Origin: Vibrio scophthalmi LMG 19158
GTDB taxonomy: Bacteria > Pseudomonadota > Gammaproteobacteria > Enterobacterales > Vibrionaceae
NCBI RefSeq assembly: GCF_000222585.1
Contig: NZ_AFWE01000050.1
Span: 1-43,739, forward strand
Length of the DNA stretch: 43,739 nt
Reading direction: 5' to 3'
Shown here: piece after piece, positions 29,218-39,533 of the stretch
Layout of the letters: each line of letters opens with the position of its first letter
Position numbering within the stretch: the stretch's first letter is position 1
Position numbers and translations under genes: made by a program
The notes under the pieces: generated by a model
What the model was told of the DNA's origin: nothing
The model's input: the letters and a program-made list of their open reading frames with translations, nothing else
Database searches by the model: none

Positions 29218-31620
29218 TTAGAAGGTTCTGCCGATTGTGAAAGTGAAGAACTCTTCGTCATCACCTTCATAAATTTCAATAGGTTTCGCTACTGAGAAGA
29301 CCAATGGTCCCATTGGTGACATCCATTGCAGAGCGACACCGTAAGAGGCGCGGTAATTGCCTGGATCTGAGTAATCATAATACTTATCATCACCAATATC
29401 GCCACGATAAACAAATTCTGTATCCCATACGCTCGCAGCGTCAACAAAAGCACTAGTACGAACTTGGCTACGCACTTCTTCCGACGCAAATGGGGTTGGG
29501 AAAATCAGCTCTAAGCTTGCTAAGGCCACAGCATTACCACCAACCGAATCATCTGTAGTGGTCACACAGCCATTGTTACCGCAACTACCTGAGTTATTGG
29601 TATAAACGGCTTTAGGACCTGCGCTATTGGAGCCAAAACCACGTAGCGTGGTAAAACCACCCGCGTAGTAGTTTTCATAGAACGGGAATAGGTTCTCGTT
29701 ACCATCGGTTTCACCATAGCCATTACCGTAGCCAAGACGGCCGCGCATTAGCAAGGTAAATTCATGTTTCTTGGTTAAAGGCACATACTGACGCACATCA
29801 TATTGCAGCTTAAAGTACTGAGCATCAGAGCTTGGAATTGTCATTTTACCAAACGCACGTTGATAGTTACCCGCCGTCGGGAAGTAACCACGGTTCAAGT
29901 TATTGCGCGTCCAAGACAAGTTAATATCGAAATCATTGGTGATGATATCACCATCGGCTTGACCAATACTTTGCGCAAATAGTTGAGCTTGATCATACGT
30001 TGGCACATTACCAATCTTGTTATGGGTATAACCAATACCAAAATCGATACGGTTAAGTTCATCAACCGGGAAACCCCAAGTTAAGCTGGTACCGTAACTT
30101 TCATTGGTATAGTCAACAATACCGGCTTCTTCCGCTTCAAAAGTGTTATAGAAAATCTTACCACCAAGGCTAACACCATCAAGGTTCCAATATGGGTCGC
30201 GATATTCTAAGGTTAAGTTCTTCTGATAATCATTCATCATCGCATTAATGCCAACACGATTACCACTACCGGCAAAGTTATCTTGCTGTAAGCCCACTTG
30301 GAAGCTCACACCAGACTCCGTGCCATAACCAACACCAAAATTGACGCTGCCTGAGTTTGCTTCTTTTACGCTGTAGACTAGATCAACCTGATCTTCACTA
30401 CCCGGTACACGAACGGTTTGTACATCAACAGTTTCAAAAAAGCCGAGACGATTCAAACGTGCTTTACTGGTCTCAAGTGCTTTGCCATTGAGCCAACTGC
30501 CTTCCATCTGACGCATTTCACGACGCAACACTTCATCTTTAGTGGCATTGTTACCCACAAAACGAATGTCACGTACATAAATACGCTTGCCCGGTTCAAC
30601 ATTGACGATCAAAGAGACTTGCTTAGTCTCTTCATTAAATTCAGGAATGGTACGTACTTGTGGATAAGCGTAACCCGCTTCACCCAGTACCTTTTTCACA
30701 CCACCTTCTAACCCCGTGACCTGAGATGCGTTATAGACTTCACCGGCTTCAAAAGGAACCAAAGCTTCAAAATCGGCTTCTTTGCCAATCAGTTCACCAC
30801 GGAATTTAACATCTTCGACACTGTACTGGTCGCCTTCATCGATATTAAGGGTGATATAAACCCCTTTCTTATCCGGTGAAATGGCAACTTGCGTCGACGT
30901 CACTTGAAACTTTAAGTAACCGCGATCGAGGTAGTACGAGCGTAGAGCCTCGATATCGCCCGCCAAAACTTGCTTCTGATATTTATCATCTGAAAGGAAG
31001 TTCCACCATGAGACATTTTCATTGAGGTTAAAGCGACCACGCAGATCTTCATCGCTAAACACTTGGTTACCGATAAAGTTAATTTGTTTAATTTTTGCCG
31101 AAACACCTTCCGTGAAGACAAACTTCAAATCGGTTCGATTACGCGGCAAAGGCGTCACAACTGCTTTAACACTGGCATTATATTTACCAACGCTGTAATA
31201 AAAATCTTCAAGACCTTTTTCAACGTTTGATAGCGTAGTGCGATCTAACGCCTCACCAACACGAATACCGGATGCATCAAGGTTTTGCTGTAGCTGCTCA
31301 TCTTTAATCGCGCTGTTGCCAGAGAAAGAAACCGTTGAAATAGTCGGGCGCTCGATCACTTGCACGACCAGAACATCACCATCACGTGAAACTTTGACAT
31401 CTTCAAAGTTGCCGGTTGAATAAAGTGCGCGAATAATACCAGCAACATCTTGATTACTGACTGTATCACCAATACGAATCGGCATTTTCAGCAGTGCAGC
31501 ACCCAAAGCTACACGCTGCAAGCCATCAACTTGGATATCTTGCACAACAAAATTTTCAGCGCCGTTCGCAGATACGCTCGTTGCTAGCAAAGTCGCCAAC
31601 AGAATTTTTTTCATCGCCAT
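29218..31620 (-). CDS. bamA: BamA, outer-membrane protein assembly factor
   Basis: Central subunit of the BAM complex that inserts beta-barrels into the outer membrane. It has a signal peptide (MKKILLATLLATSVSANG), then five POTRA domains beginning FVVQDIQVDGLQRVALGAALL, through to about residue 420, and a 16-strand barrel. The conserved loop 6 motif LRGFGSN is present, and the protein ends in the BAM-signal phenylalanine (FTIGRTF). At 800 residues it is close to E. coli (810). The start could be ATG 31620 or, two codons on, 31614. Confidence 0.98.
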   Translation of the reverse strand: MAMKKILLATLLATSVSANGAENFVVQDIQVDGLQRVALGAALLKMPIRIGDTVSNQDVAGIIRALYSTGNFEDVKVSRDGDVLVVQVIERPTISTVSFSGNSAIKDEQLQQNLDASGIRVGEALDRTTLSNVEKGLEDFYYSVGKYNASVKAVVTPLPRNRTDLKFVFTEGVSAKIKQINFIGNQVFSDEDLRGRFNLNENVSWWNFLSDDKYQKQVLAGDIEALRSYYLDRGYLKFQVTSTQVAISPDKKGVYITLNIDEGDQYSVEDVKFRGELIGKEADFEALVPFEAGEVYNASQVTGLEGGVKKVLGEAGYAYPQVRTIPEFNEETKQVSLIVNVEPGKRIYVRDIRFVGNNATKDEVLRREMRQMEGSWLNGKALETSKARLNRLGFFETVDVQTVRVPGSEDQVDLVYSVKEANSGSVNFGVGYGTESGVSFQVGLQQDNFAGSGNRVGINAMMNDYQKNLTLEYRDPYWNLDGVSLGGKIFYNTFEAEEAGIVDYTNESYGTSLTWGFPVDELNRIDFGIGYTHNKIGNVPTYDQAQLFAQSIGQADGDIITNDFDINLSWTRNNLNRGYFPTAGNYQRAFGKMTIPSSDAQYFKLQYDVRQYVPLTKKHEFTLLMRGRLGYGNGYGETDGNENLFPFYENYYAGGFTTLRGFGSNSAGPKAVYTNNSGSCGNNGCVTTTDDSVGGNAVALASLELIFPTPFASEEVRSQVRTSAFVDAASVWDTEFVYRGDIGDDKYYDYSDPGNYRASYGVALQWMSPMGPLVFSVAKPIEIYEGDDEEFFTFTIGRTF

Positions 31621-31659
31621 ACTTGTTTTAGTTATTCCTTACTACAACCTGCATCTACT

Positions 31660-33018
31660 TTATAAACGCGCAAAGTCGTTAAAAATTGCGACCGCCATAA
31701 GTGTAAATATGATCGCGCCCCCCAGACGATAGCCCATTTCCTGTACCTTTTCTGGTACTGGGCGTCGAATTACCGCCTCGATTGCGAAAAACAATAGATG
31801 TCCACCATCGAGCATCGGCAGTGGAACTAAATTTATAATGCCTAAATTGACACTGATTAACGCTAAGAAACCTAAAAAATACACCAAGCCATAATCAGCA
31901 GTGGCTCCGGCTCCTTTTGCTATCGAAATCGGCCCACTGAGGTTATTTAACCCCACGTCACCAACAATCAACTTCTTGAGCATGCTAATGGTCAAGTCAA
32001 TCACTTGACCGGTTTTATCAATCGCCTTGCCGATAGATTCAAATACACCAAATTGCAGATCGAATCGATAGTTTTGCGGCCATTCTGCGACTTCAGGTGC
32101 GATTCCAGCAAAACCAATCCGCTCACCGTCTTTTAACTCTCGACTATCAGGGACAATCGTCAATGCAATTAACTCTCCCTGGCGCAGCACAGTCAGCTCA
32201 AGCGCCTGATTGGCATTCGAGCGAATCGCGTCAACCACCTGCTGCCAATTGGCAATCTGTTCACCATTTAGCGCGGTTAAGGTATCACCAACCTTCAGTC
32301 CTGCAACCGCTCCGGCACCATCAGGAGAGATCGTTTGCAATTTCAGTGATATCTCAGGTGTATAAGGTTTAAATCCCAGGGATGACATTGCCGATTCTTT
32401 TTCTGGATCAAACTGCCATTGCGAAATATCTAACGTCAATTGCTGCTCTAATCCGAGTTCATTGGCTGGCGCAACCGTCAAGGTTAGGCGTTCATCACCA
32501 ATATGAGAAACCAACCCCATATTAACTGATTCCCAATCCGCGGTTTTGACGCCTGAAATCGTCTTTAGTTCCATTCCTAATTCTAAACCGCCTTGTGCAG
32601 CGATTGAATAAGGGGTCACTTGACCGATCACAGGCTTAACAGCTGGTACGCCAATAAGAAAAACCAGCCAATAGGCAAAAATAGCAAAGAGGAAATTAAA
32701 CACCGGTCCTGCGGCAACAATCGCGGTGCGCTTCCATAGTGGTTTTAAATCAAAAGCAAATGACTTGGTGTCTTCAGTAAGTTCATCAACACGGCCATCG
32801 AGCATTTTTACGTAACCACCCAAAGGAATCATCGCAATGGTGTATTCCGTGCCATCTTTACCGATCTTATTCCAAATCGACTTACCAAAACCGATCGAAA
32901 AGCGTTCAACCTTTACGCCGCAACGACGTGCAACCCAAAAGTGACCAAACTCGTGCACTGTGACCAAAATGCCTAAGGCGACAATGAACGAGGCAAAGTT
33001 CCATAATATTCCGCTCAT
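31660..33018 (-). CDS. rseP: RseP, site-2 intramembrane metalloprotease
   Basis: Inner-membrane zinc protease that cuts the anti-sigma factor RseA after DegS, releasing sigma-E during envelope stress. It also clears remnant signal peptides. The zinc motif HEFGH (His22, Glu23, His26) is in the first membrane helix. Two PDZ domains lie in the periplasmic part ([15 protein letters not shown] and [15 protein letters not shown]), and the second metal motif is in [14 protein letters not shown] near residue 400. Length 452 residues. It overlaps dxr by 4 nt and precedes bamA by 39 nt. Confidence 0.97.
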   Translation of the reverse strand: MSGILWNFASFIVALGILVTVHEFGHFWVARRCGVKVERFSIGFGKSIWNKIGKDGTEYTIAMIPLGGYVKMLDGRVDELTEDTKSFAFDLKPLWKRTAIVAAGPVFNFLFAIFAYWLVFLIGVPAVKPVIGQVTPYSIAAQGGLELGMELKTISGVKTADWESVNMGLVSHIGDERLTLTVAPANELGLEQQLTLDISQWQFDPEKESAMSSLGFKPYTPEISLKLQTISPDGAGAVAGLKVGDTLTALNGEQIANWQQVVDAIRSNANQALELTVLRQGELIALTIVPDSRELKDGERIGFAGIAPEVAEWPQNYRFDLQFGVFESIGKAIDKTGQVIDLTISMLKKLIVGDVGLNNLSGPISIAKGAGATADYGLVYFLGFLALISVNLGIINLVPLPMLDGGHLLFFAIEAVIRRPVPEKVQEMGYRLGGAIIFTLMAVAIFNDFARL

Positions 33019-34223
33019 GCTTGATGCCTACCAATAAATTCCATCGCGAGTGCTCGCGCCATTCTATCGACCTCAAGAATGCTTTCCAAGCTATCGCAAC
33101 TCAGTTGTGCATTCATCGCACATATTTTTGAGGTTACCCAGCTATTGACTGCTGCAATGTCAGTAAAGGGTAATTTTCGATTTAAAAACGCTTCAACTGC
33201 GATTTCATTCGCAGCATTTAGAGCGGTTGTCGCGTGTTGACCTTCGTAGCAAGCATCGATCGCGAGTTTTAAACATGGATAACGATTGTAGTCAGGTGCT
33301 AGAAAAGTGAGCTCACCGATTTGAGTGAAATCCAAGGGCTTAACACCCGCTTGAATACGCTCAGGATAAGATAAGGTTAAAGCAATCGGTGTGGCCATAT
33401 CCGGTTCGCCTAATTGGGCAAGCGTTGAACCGTCACGATATTGCACCATCGAGTGAATGACAGATTGTGGATGGATAACGACTTTAAGTTGTTCACGACT
33501 GGCATTAAACAACCACTTAGCTTCAATGTACTCTAAGCCCTTGTTCATCATGGTTGCTGAATCGACTGATATTTTTGGCCCCATCGACCAGTTTGGATGA
33601 GCAATAGCTTGCTCTGGAGTAACATTTTTCAGTTCTGCTAGGTCGCTGTAACGAAATGGACCACCTGAGCCAGTCAGCAAGATGTTATGAATCCCATAAT
33701 GATCCAAATCGCAATGACCTAGATTCGTTTGCACTTCATGAGGTAAGCATTGGAATATAGCATTGTGTTCACTATCAACGGGCAATAACTCGGCGCCACT
33801 CTCTTTAACCGCATCAACAAAAAGCTGGCCAGACATAACCAAGGCTTCTTTATTGGCTAGCAGCACTCGCTTACCCGCTTTGACTGCCGCCATCGTCGGC
33901 ATCAAGCCCGCAGCGCCAACAATCGCAGCCATCACGGTGTCGATCTCGTCAAAAGAAGAAACCAAACACATCGCCTCCACTCCGGATAACACTTCCGTCT
34001 TAACATTGGTGGTTTGTAGCGTATTTCTCAACTCATTCGCCGCTCGCTCAGTTGCCATGACAGCATAACGAGGTTGCCACTTAAGACAAAGTTGAGCCAT
34101 TTTCTCAACATTTTGTCCTGCAGCTAGCGCGACAATACGAAATTGATCAGGGTTGTTTTCGATAACTTTCAAAGTGCTAGCGCCAATAGAGCCAGTAGCA
34201 CCTAGGATTGTTAATTTACGCAT
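33015..34223 (-). CDS. dxr: Dxr/IspC, 1-deoxy-D-xylulose 5-phosphate reductoisomerase
   Basis: Makes 2-C-methyl-D-erythritol 4-phosphate in the non-mevalonate isoprenoid pathway, upstream of the undecaprenyl synthase UppS in the same cluster. The NADPH site is GATGSIGAS (residues 8-16). Metal and substrate residues occur in [13 protein letters not shown] and the flexible loop in [19 protein letters not shown]. Length 402 residues. Here dxr lies between cdsA and rseP; in E. coli it lies between frr and uppS. The 4-nt overlap with rseP indicates coupling. Confidence 0.97.
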   Translation of the reverse strand: MRKLTILGATGSIGASTLKVIENNPDQFRIVALAAGQNVEKMAQLCLKWQPRYAVMATERAANELRNTLQTTNVKTEVLSGVEAMCLVSSFDEIDTVMAAIVGAAGLMPTMAAVKAGKRVLLANKEALVMSGQLFVDAVKESGAELLPVDSEHNAIFQCLPHEVQTNLGHCDLDHYGIHNILLTGSGGPFRYSDLAELKNVTPEQAIAHPNWSMGPKISVDSATMMNKGLEYIEAKWLFNASREQLKVVIHPQSVIHSMVQYRDGSTLAQLGEPDMATPIALTLSYPERIQAGVKPLDFTQIGELTFLAPDYNRYPCLKLAIDACYEGQHATTALNAANEIAVEAFLNRKLPFTDIAAVNSWVTSKICAMNAQLSCDSLESILEVDRMARALAMEFIGRHQA

Positions 34224-34244
34224 TACGAGAACCAGTCATTGATA

Positions 34245-34263
34245 GTGCGGCCATGGGCCGCAC
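34245..34263. repeat. Hairpin in the cdsA-dxr gap
   Basis: Perfect 8-bp stem GTGCGGCC / GGCCGCAC with a three-base loop, between the cdsA stop and the dxr start. There is no T-run, so it is not an evident terminator. It could be an RNA-processing or stability element. Confidence 0.5.
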
Positions 34264-34268
34264 CATAC

Positions 34269-35111
34269 TTAAAATGAGAAATACAGAAGAGCAAAAACAG
34301 GAAATGCAGCCGTCAAGCTATCGATACGATCTAACACACCGCCGTGGCCAGGAATAATATTACTGCTGTCTTTAATGCCTGACACACGTTTGAACATGCT
34401 TTCAACCAGATCGCCTAGCACGGAAATAACCACCGTGACTAACGTGATCAGCACAAAAGCACTAGTACTGCTAAATTCGATATCAAACCATTGCGCAGTG
34501 CCCCAACCGACCAACAAAGCCGTTAAGATACCGCCAACTAAACCCTCAATGGTTTTATTTGGGCTGACATGAGGTGCCATCTTGCGTTTTCCCATGCTCT
34601 TACCAGCAAAGTACGCACCACTATCTGCAGCCCACACAATGAAACAGACATACAGTACCAGTTTAGCACCATGATATGGTTCAACCGTGATTCCCTGCGC
34701 ACGCAGTATAACTATGCTCCACAAAAAAGGCAGCAAGGTTAAAAGGCCAAACAGATGACGCAATAACTTAGAGTTTTGCCAGCTGGCAGCAGAACGAGGG
34801 TAAGTAATCGCTAAAACACTAGAAATAATCCACCAGGCACTGCCAATAGCTAGCAATGTATAGTGAGCACTAGTGAGAGAATTAAGAGAGAAGGCATCGG
34901 AAGGGATAAATACAAAGCTAGCAATCGTCACCGCAATACTTGGTATTAAAGCAAGTACGCGAGATTTTGCATCAACAAATTGTGTCCATTCCCAAAAACC
35001 GATCAAGGTCACCATTGCGATCAGTGCTATAAAAAGGGGTAAAGAAAGCTTAAAAATCGCAAGGATAACTAATGGAGCAAGAATAAGCGCGGTTATAATT
35101 CTTTGTTTCAA
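34269..35111 (-). CDS. cdsA: CdsA, phosphatidate cytidylyltransferase
   Basis: Inner-membrane enzyme that makes CDP-diacylglycerol, precursor of all phospholipids. The 280-residue protein has about eight hydrophobic membrane segments. It carries the family signature near the C-terminus: SMFKRVSGIKDSSNIIPGHG followed by GVLDRIDS, with the conserved Lys-Asp and Asp-Arg-x-Asp groups. The gene follows uppS by 10 nt, so the two are very likely co-translated. Confidence 0.97.
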   Translation of the reverse strand: MKQRIITALILAPLVILAIFKLSLPLFIALIAMVTLIGFWEWTQFVDAKSRVLALIPSIAVTIASFVFIPSDAFSLNSLTSAHYTLLAIGSAWWIISSVLAITYPRSAASWQNSKLLRHLFGLLTLLPFLWSIVILRAQGITVEPYHGAKLVLYVCFIVWAADSGAYFAGKSMGKRKMAPHVSPNKTIEGLVGGILTALLVGWGTAQWFDIEFSSTSAFVLITLVTVVISVLGDLVESMFKRVSGIKDSSNIIPGHGGVLDRIDSLTAAFPVFALLYFSF

Positions 35112-35121
35112 ACTCTAGTCC

Positions 35122-35877
35122 TTAGTTGCATTCCATTAATGCTTTAACTTGTTCGCCAGTACAACCAAAACGGCGTTCACGGTCAACAAACCAAGACACC
35201 GCCTCAATCAAACTGTCTTCATTAAATTCAGGCCAATAAATCGGAGTAAAGTACATCTCCGCATAAGCCAATTGCCAAAGCATGAAATTACTAATTCGAC
35301 ACTCACCACTGGTGCGAATTAAGAGATCCACTTCGGGTAAATCTGACATAGTAAGATGCGCAGTCATGACATCATCGTCAATCGCATCAATACTCATCTC
35401 CCCTGCCTGCACTTTCGCCGCAATTGATTTCGTCGCTTCCAGAATATCCCATTTACCACCATAGTTGGCTGCGATATTAATCACCATGCCATCATTACTC
35501 GCAGTAAGCGCTTCCGCCTGAGCGATTTTTTTCTGTAAGCGTTCGCTAAAGCGCGCAGTATCACCAATAACACGTAAGCGTAGATTATTTTTATGCAGTT
35601 TTTTCACCTCTGTGGACAACACAGTGATAAACAACTCCATTAGCACACCGACTTCTTCTTCTGGACGACGCCAATTTTCACTACTAAAAGCAAATAAAGT
35701 CACCGCTTTAATACCAAGGCGCGCGGCAGTAGAGATCGTTTTACGAACTGCTGTTACACCATTTTTATGGCCAAAAATACGCGGTTTTCCTTGAGCTTTC
35801 GCCCAGCGACCATTGCCATCCATAATGACAGCGATATGTTTAGGGAGTAAATCAGGTGAGAGTTGTGTGTTATGCAT
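35122..35877 (-). CDS. uppS: UppS/IspU, undecaprenyl diphosphate synthase
   Basis: Cis-prenyltransferase that makes the C55 lipid carrier for peptidoglycan and O-antigen. The 251-residue protein carries the family motifs [17 protein letters not shown] (catalytic Asp20), [36 protein letters not shown] and the C-terminal [19 protein letters not shown]. It lies downstream of frr across a hairpin terminator and just before cdsA. Confidence 0.98.
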   Translation of the reverse strand: MHNTQLSPDLLPKHIAVIMDGNGRWAKAQGKPRIFGHKNGVTAVRKTISTAARLGIKAVTLFAFSSENWRRPEEEVGVLMELFITVLSTEVKKLHKNNLRLRVIGDTARFSERLQKKIAQAEALTASNDGMVINIAANYGGKWDILEATKSIAAKVQAGEMSIDAIDDDVMTAHLTMSDLPEVDLLIRTSGECRISNFMLWQLAYAEMYFTPIYWPEFNEDSLIEAVSWFVDRERRFGCTGEQVKALMECN

Positions 35878-35917
35878 AGAGCTTATTGGATTGCGGGCAG
35901 GTGACAGAGGGTAGCAT

Positions 35918-35954
35918 AAAAGAGCGCTATGCGGCGAGCACAGCGCTTTTTTTT
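35918..35954 (-). terminator. Hairpin terminator between frr and uppS
   Basis: Stem AGCGCT / AGCGCT (35923-35928, 35942-35947), flanked on both sides by A/T runs, in the 93-nt gap. On the minus strand the hairpin is followed by CTTTTAT. The other strand has a longer T-run. Confidence 0.7.
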
Positions 35955-35970
35955 GATGAATGTTTGAGAA

Positions 35971-36528
35971 TTAAACTTCCATCAACTCTTTTTCTTTAGC
36001 AGCAAGTACTTCATCAACGTTTTTAACCGCGATGTCAGTTAACTTCTGGATCTCATCTTGACCTTTGTGGTCTTCATCTTCTGAGATTTCTTTCTCTTTA
36101 AGTAGCGCTTTAAGATCGCCATTTGCGTCACGACGAATGTTGCGAACAGCAACACGTGCGCCTTCTGCTTCACCACGTACGATCTTAACAAGATCCTTAC
36201 GACGTTCTTCTGTTAGCGCTGGAAGTGGAACACGGATAATCGTGCCCGCAGACATTGGGTTTAGACCAAGATCAGACATCATGATTGCTTTCTCAACTTT
36301 TTGAGTAAGCTCACGGTCAAATACAGTAATAGCTAGAGTACGTGCATCTTCTGCAACAACGTTTGCTACTTGGTTTAGAGGTGTTGGCGCGCCGTAGTAC
36401 TCAACAGAGATACCAGATAGCAAGCTTGGGTGAGCGCGGCCAGTACGGATTTTAGAAAGGTTGTTCTTTAGTGCTTCAACACTTTTTTCCATGCGCTCTT
36501 GCGCGTCTTTTTTGATTTCGTTAATCAC
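35971..36528 (-). CDS. frr: Frr, ribosome recycling factor
   Basis: Splits post-termination ribosomes together with EF-G. The 185-residue protein is all alpha-helical plus a small beta domain: [74 protein letters not shown]. Translation starts at a GTG, with AAGGTG five bases upstream. The gene is 109 nt downstream of pyrH; that gap holds a long inverted repeat. Confidence 0.98.
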   Translation of the reverse strand: MINEIKKDAQERMEKSVEALKNNLSKIRTGRAHPSLLSGISVEYYGAPTPLNQVANVVAEDARTLAITVFDRELTQKVEKAIMMSDLGLNPMSAGTIIRVPLPALTEERRKDLVKIVRGEAEGARVAVRNIRRDANGDLKALLKEKEISEDEDHKGQDEIQKLTDIAVKNVDEVLAAKEKELMEV

Positions 36529-36582
36529 GGTTTCACCTTAATGATTCTTCTTTCTCAAAGAGAGTCTAACAGGGCTGAGTAA

Positions 36583-36621
36583 AGTTTAGTGCTAGTTGCT
36601 TTGCAAATAGCACTTTAAACT
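36583..36621. repeat. Long imperfect hairpin in the pyrH-frr gap
   Basis: Arms AGTTTAGTGCTA (36583-36594) and TAGCACTTTAAACT (36608-36621) pair over 12 bp with a two-base bulge. No T-run follows on the minus strand, so it is not a standard terminator. It lies in the frr leader, about 55 nt ahead of the GTG start. Confidence 0.55.
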
Positions 36622-36637
36622 CTTCAAGTGAACTAAA

Positions 36638-37369
36638 TTAAGCGTTTTCGCTAATTAGCGTACCTTCAGCTTCACCCATAACCACGCGACGTAGTGCGCC
36701 TGGCTTGTTCATGTTGAATACGCGGATTGGCATTTTGTGGTCGCGAGCAAGAGTAAATGCTGCTAAATCCATCACTTTAAGTTCTTTGTCAAGAATCTCT
36801 GCGTAAGACAATTTATCATACAGCTCTGCGTCTGGGTTTGCTACTGGGTCAGAAGTAAATACGCCATCAACCTTAGTTGCTTTTAGAACCACGTCAGCTT
36901 CGATTTCGATACCACGTAGACATGCAGCTGAGTCTGTCGTGAAGAACGGGTTACCAGTACCTGCAGAGAAGATCACTACGCGGCCTTGACGCAATTCACG
37001 AATCGCATCCGCCCAGTTGTAATCGTCACAAACGCCTTTAAGTGGGATTGCTGACATAACGCGAGCATTTACGTATGCACGATGCAGTGCATCACGTAGC
37101 GCCAAACCATTCATTACCGTTGCTAGCATGCCCATATGGTCACCAACAACACGGTTCATACCTGCTTCAGCAAGGCCCGCACCACGGAATAAGTTGCCAC
37201 CGCCGATAACGACACCCACTTGAACACCCAGTTCAACTAACTCTTTTACTTCTTGAGCCATGCGGTCAAGAATCGTAGGATCAATACCAAAACCTTCGTT
37301 GCCTTGAAGTGCTTCGCCACTTAGTTTTAACAGAATACGTTGATATGCTGGTTTAGGGTTCGTTGTCAT
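36638..37369 (-). CDS. pyrH: PyrH, UMP kinase
   Basis: Hexameric kinase that phosphorylates UMP to UDP in pyrimidine nucleotide synthesis. It belongs to the amino-acid kinase fold. Conserved parts are [13 protein letters not shown] (phosphate loop), [31 protein letters not shown] and [14 protein letters not shown]. The length of 243 residues is typical. It lies 152 nt downstream of tsf, after a terminator, and the gap also carries weak inverted repeats in the pyrH leader. Confidence 0.98.
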   Translation of the reverse strand: MTTNPKPAYQRILLKLSGEALQGNEGFGIDPTILDRMAQEVKELVELGVQVGVVIGGGNLFRGAGLAEAGMNRVVGDHMGMLATVMNGLALRDALHRAYVNARVMSAIPLKGVCDDYNWADAIRELRQGRVVIFSAGTGNPFFTTDSAACLRGIEIEADVVLKATKVDGVFTSDPVANPDAELYDKLSYAEILDKELKVMDLAAFTLARDHKMPIRVFNMNKPGALRRVVMGEAEGTLISENA

Positions 37370-37470
37370 GGAGTTTACCTTCCAAAGGGAGTTATCAATT
37401 AACAGTCATGATTTAAAACTCAGAATCAAAAATTCCAAATCATCACGGTTCGTTGTTATCTCTTATTCGT

Positions 37471-37500
37471 AAAAAGACCGCAGCCATGGCTACGGTCTCA
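37471..37500 (-). terminator. Terminator after tsf
   Basis: On the minus strand AGACCGTAGCC / GGCTGCGGTCT forms an 11-pair stem with one G-T wobble and a four-base loop, followed by TTTT. It ends or attenuates the rpsB-tsf transcript before pyrH. Confidence 0.85.
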
Positions 37501-37521
37501 GAATTTTCGGGTAACTAAGGA

Positions 37522-38367
37522 TTAACCTTTTTGTACCGCTGCTACTTCATCAGCAAAGCTCATTTCTGCAGCTTTCTCAATGCCTTCACCAACTTCTAGA
37601 CGTACGAAGTTAGTTACAGAAGCGCCTTTTTCTTTCAGCATTTCGCCTACAGTTTTCTTAGGCTCCATGATGAATGCTTGACCAGTTAGAGAGATTTCGC
37701 CAGTGAATTTCTTCATACGGCCAACAACCATCTTCTCAGCGATCTCTTGAGGCTTGCCTTCGTTCATAGCGATTTCAACTTGAACTTCTTGCTCTTTAGC
37801 CACTACGTCTGCTGGTACGTCTTCTGGGTTTACGAACTCAGGACGAGAAGCAGCTACGTGCATTGCAACGTGCTTAAGAGTTTCAGCTTCGCCTTCACCA
37901 GCTACAACTACACCGATTTTCTCACCGTGACGGTAAGAAGCGATAGATGCGCCTTCAACGTATGCTACGCGACGGATGTTGATGTTTTCGCCGATTTTAG
38001 CAACTAGTGCTACACGTGCGTCTTCAAACTTAGCTTGTAGCTCTTCAACAGTAGCTTTAGAAGCTAGAGCTTCTGCTGCTACTTCTTGAGCGAATGCGTT
38101 GAAGCTAGCGTCTTTCGCAACGAAGTCAGTTTGGCAGTTAACTTCAAGAAGAGCAGCTACGCCGTTTGCTTCTTGAATGATGATTGCGCCTTCAGCAGCA
38201 ACGTTACCAGCTTTTTTAGCTGCTTTCGCTGCGCCAGATTTACGCATGTTTTCAATTGCTAGTTCGATGTCAGCGTTTGCTTCTACAAGCGCTTTTTTAC
38301 ATTCCATCATGCCAGCGCCAGTGCGCTCGCGAAGTTCTTTAACTAGAGCAGCAGTTACAGTTGCCAT
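37522..38367 (-). CDS. tsf: Tsf, elongation factor Ts
   Basis: Guanine-nucleotide exchange factor for EF-Tu. The N-terminal UBA-like domain is [20 protein letters not shown]. The EF-Tu contact motif TDFVAKD is at residues 80-86. Two core subdomains and the coiled-coil region follow. Length 281 residues. It is downstream of rpsB in the universally conserved pair. The 123-nt gap contains an attenuator-type hairpin. Confidence 0.99.
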   Translation of the reverse strand: MATVTAALVKELRERTGAGMMECKKALVEANADIELAIENMRKSGAAKAAKKAGNVAAEGAIIIQEANGVAALLEVNCQTDFVAKDASFNAFAQEVAAEALASKATVEELQAKFEDARVALVAKIGENINIRRVAYVEGASIASYRHGEKIGVVVAGEGEAETLKHVAMHVAASRPEFVNPEDVPADVVAKEQEVQVEIAMNEGKPQEIAEKMVVGRMKKFTGEISLTGQAFIMEPKKTVGEMLKEKGASVTNFVRLEVGEGIEKAAEMSFADEVAAVQKG

Positions 38368-38397
38368 TCTCTATTCCTCGTTGATTCGAAATAAGGT

Positions 38398-38428
38398 AAA
38401 AAACAGGGGCCTACATTGTCGGCCCCTG
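38398..38428 (-). terminator. Attenuator/terminator between rpsB and tsf
   Basis: Perfect 8-bp GC-rich stem CAGGGGCC / GGCCCCTG with a nine-base loop, followed on the minus strand by TTTTTT. A partial terminator between rpsB and tsf is known in E. coli; this appears to be its counterpart. Confidence 0.88.
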
Positions 38429-38490
38429 CTGATAACTATAACTTAGTCTGCGCAAGAAATGCACAAACCAAGTATGGCTCGGAGCCGATA

Positions 38491-39219
38491 TTATTCAGCT
38501 TCTACGAAACCGTCTTTTTCAGCAACAACTGCAACGTCTTTGTTACGGCCTTCGTTTACAGAAGTCGCAACAGCGTCTAGGTACAGTTTAACAGCGCGGA
38601 TTGCGTCGTCGTTACCTGGGATGATGTAGTCAACGCCGTCTGGGTTAGAGTTAGTATCTACCACAGCGTAAACTGGAATACCTAGGTTGTTAGCTTCTTT
38701 AATCGCAATGTGTTCGTGATCAGCATCGATAACGAAAAGCGCGTCAGGTAGACCGCCCATGTTTTTGATACCACCAAGAGATTTCTCTAGCTTCTCCATT
38801 TCGCGAGTACGCATTAGAGCTTCTTTCTTAGTTAGTTTATCAAAAGTACCGTCTTGAGCTTGAGCTTCTAGCTCTTTAAGACGTTTGATAGACTGACGAA
38901 CAGTTTTGTAGTTTGTTAGCATACCGCCTAACCAGCGGTTGTTAACGTAGTACTGGTTGCTTGCGATTGCAGCTTCTTTAACAGCTTCAGATGCAGCGCG
39001 TTTAGTACCTACGAATAGAACTTTACCTTTCTTCTCGCCAACTTTAGCTAGTTCAGCTAGAGCTTCGTTGAACATTGGTACAGTTTTTTCTAGGTTGATG
39101 ATGTGAACGCGGTTACGAGCACCAAAGATGAATGGCTTCATTTTTGGGTTCCAGTAACGAGTTTGGTGACCGAAGTGAACACCAGCTTTCAGCATATCGC
39201 GCATTGATACAGTTGCCAT
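38491..39219 (-). CDS. rpsB: RpsB, 30S ribosomal protein uS2
   Basis: Small-subunit protein S2, needed with S1 for mRNA binding. The 242-residue protein begins [19 protein letters not shown] and includes [44 protein letters not shown] and [13 protein letters not shown], all signature regions. First gene of the long minus-strand cluster. It is preceded by a structured leader, which in gammaproteobacteria mediates feedback by S2. Confidence 0.99.
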   Translation of the reverse strand: MATVSMRDMLKAGVHFGHQTRYWNPKMKPFIFGARNRVHIINLEKTVPMFNEALAELAKVGEKKGKVLFVGTKRAASEAVKEAAIASNQYYVNNRWLGGMLTNYKTVRQSIKRLKELEAQAQDGTFDKLTKKEALMRTREMEKLEKSLGGIKNMGGLPDALFVIDADHEHIAIKEANNLGIPVYAVVDTNSNPDGVDYIIPGNDDAIRAVKLYLDAVATSVNEGRNKDVAVVAEKDGFVEAE

Positions 39220-39420
39220 TTTAAAATCCTCTAATGGGGTTAGGCCTCCACATCCCCCATGAATCCGACCTCCAACATCTATTTGTTAAAGCACAAATAG
39301 TTTTACAGCTGAGGCACCCCGGAACATGTGTCGGAATGTGTGTGATTTAAAGATATAAGTTTATGGAACTCGTCAGCTTCGCTGCTAAAGTCACCCTCAA
39401 CAAAGAGAACGGACGATGTT
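39220..39420 (-). promoter_or_regulatory. rpsB 5' leader, probable S2 autoregulatory RNA
   Basis: About 200 nt between the likely promoter and the rpsB start. It contains a perfect hairpin CTATTTGT / ACAAATAG (39279-39300) and GGGG / CCCC complementarity close to the ribosome-binding site. In E. coli the rpsB leader represses rpsB-tsf translation when S2 is in excess, and it is conserved across gammaproteobacteria. I infer the same role here; a covariance-model match was not computed. Confidence 0.55.
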
Positions 39421-39424
39421 TCCG

Positions 39425-39439
39425 GCGCGCTTTATACCA
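39425..39439 (-). promoter_or_regulatory. Candidate rpsB promoter (extended -10)
   Basis: On the minus strand TGGTATAAA, an extended -10 with TGn, followed by a GC-rich discriminator GCGCGC. GC-rich discriminators are typical of ppGpp-controlled ribosomal promoters. No good -35 is present at normal spacing. Confidence 0.55.
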
Positions 39440-39533
39440 TATTTCACTACGTTTTGGCTAGTAAAAATTCCTTTTACTGCAATTGCAGCCCTTCTCTTTA
39501 ACAGCGGATTTGGGTTTCGCTAAATAACACAAA

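Noticed and set aside
32996-33002. Minus-strand GGAACTT resembling a sigma-E -35 at the start of rseP
   Set aside because: It lies within the coding sequence and no matching sigma-E -10 is found at 15-16 bp.
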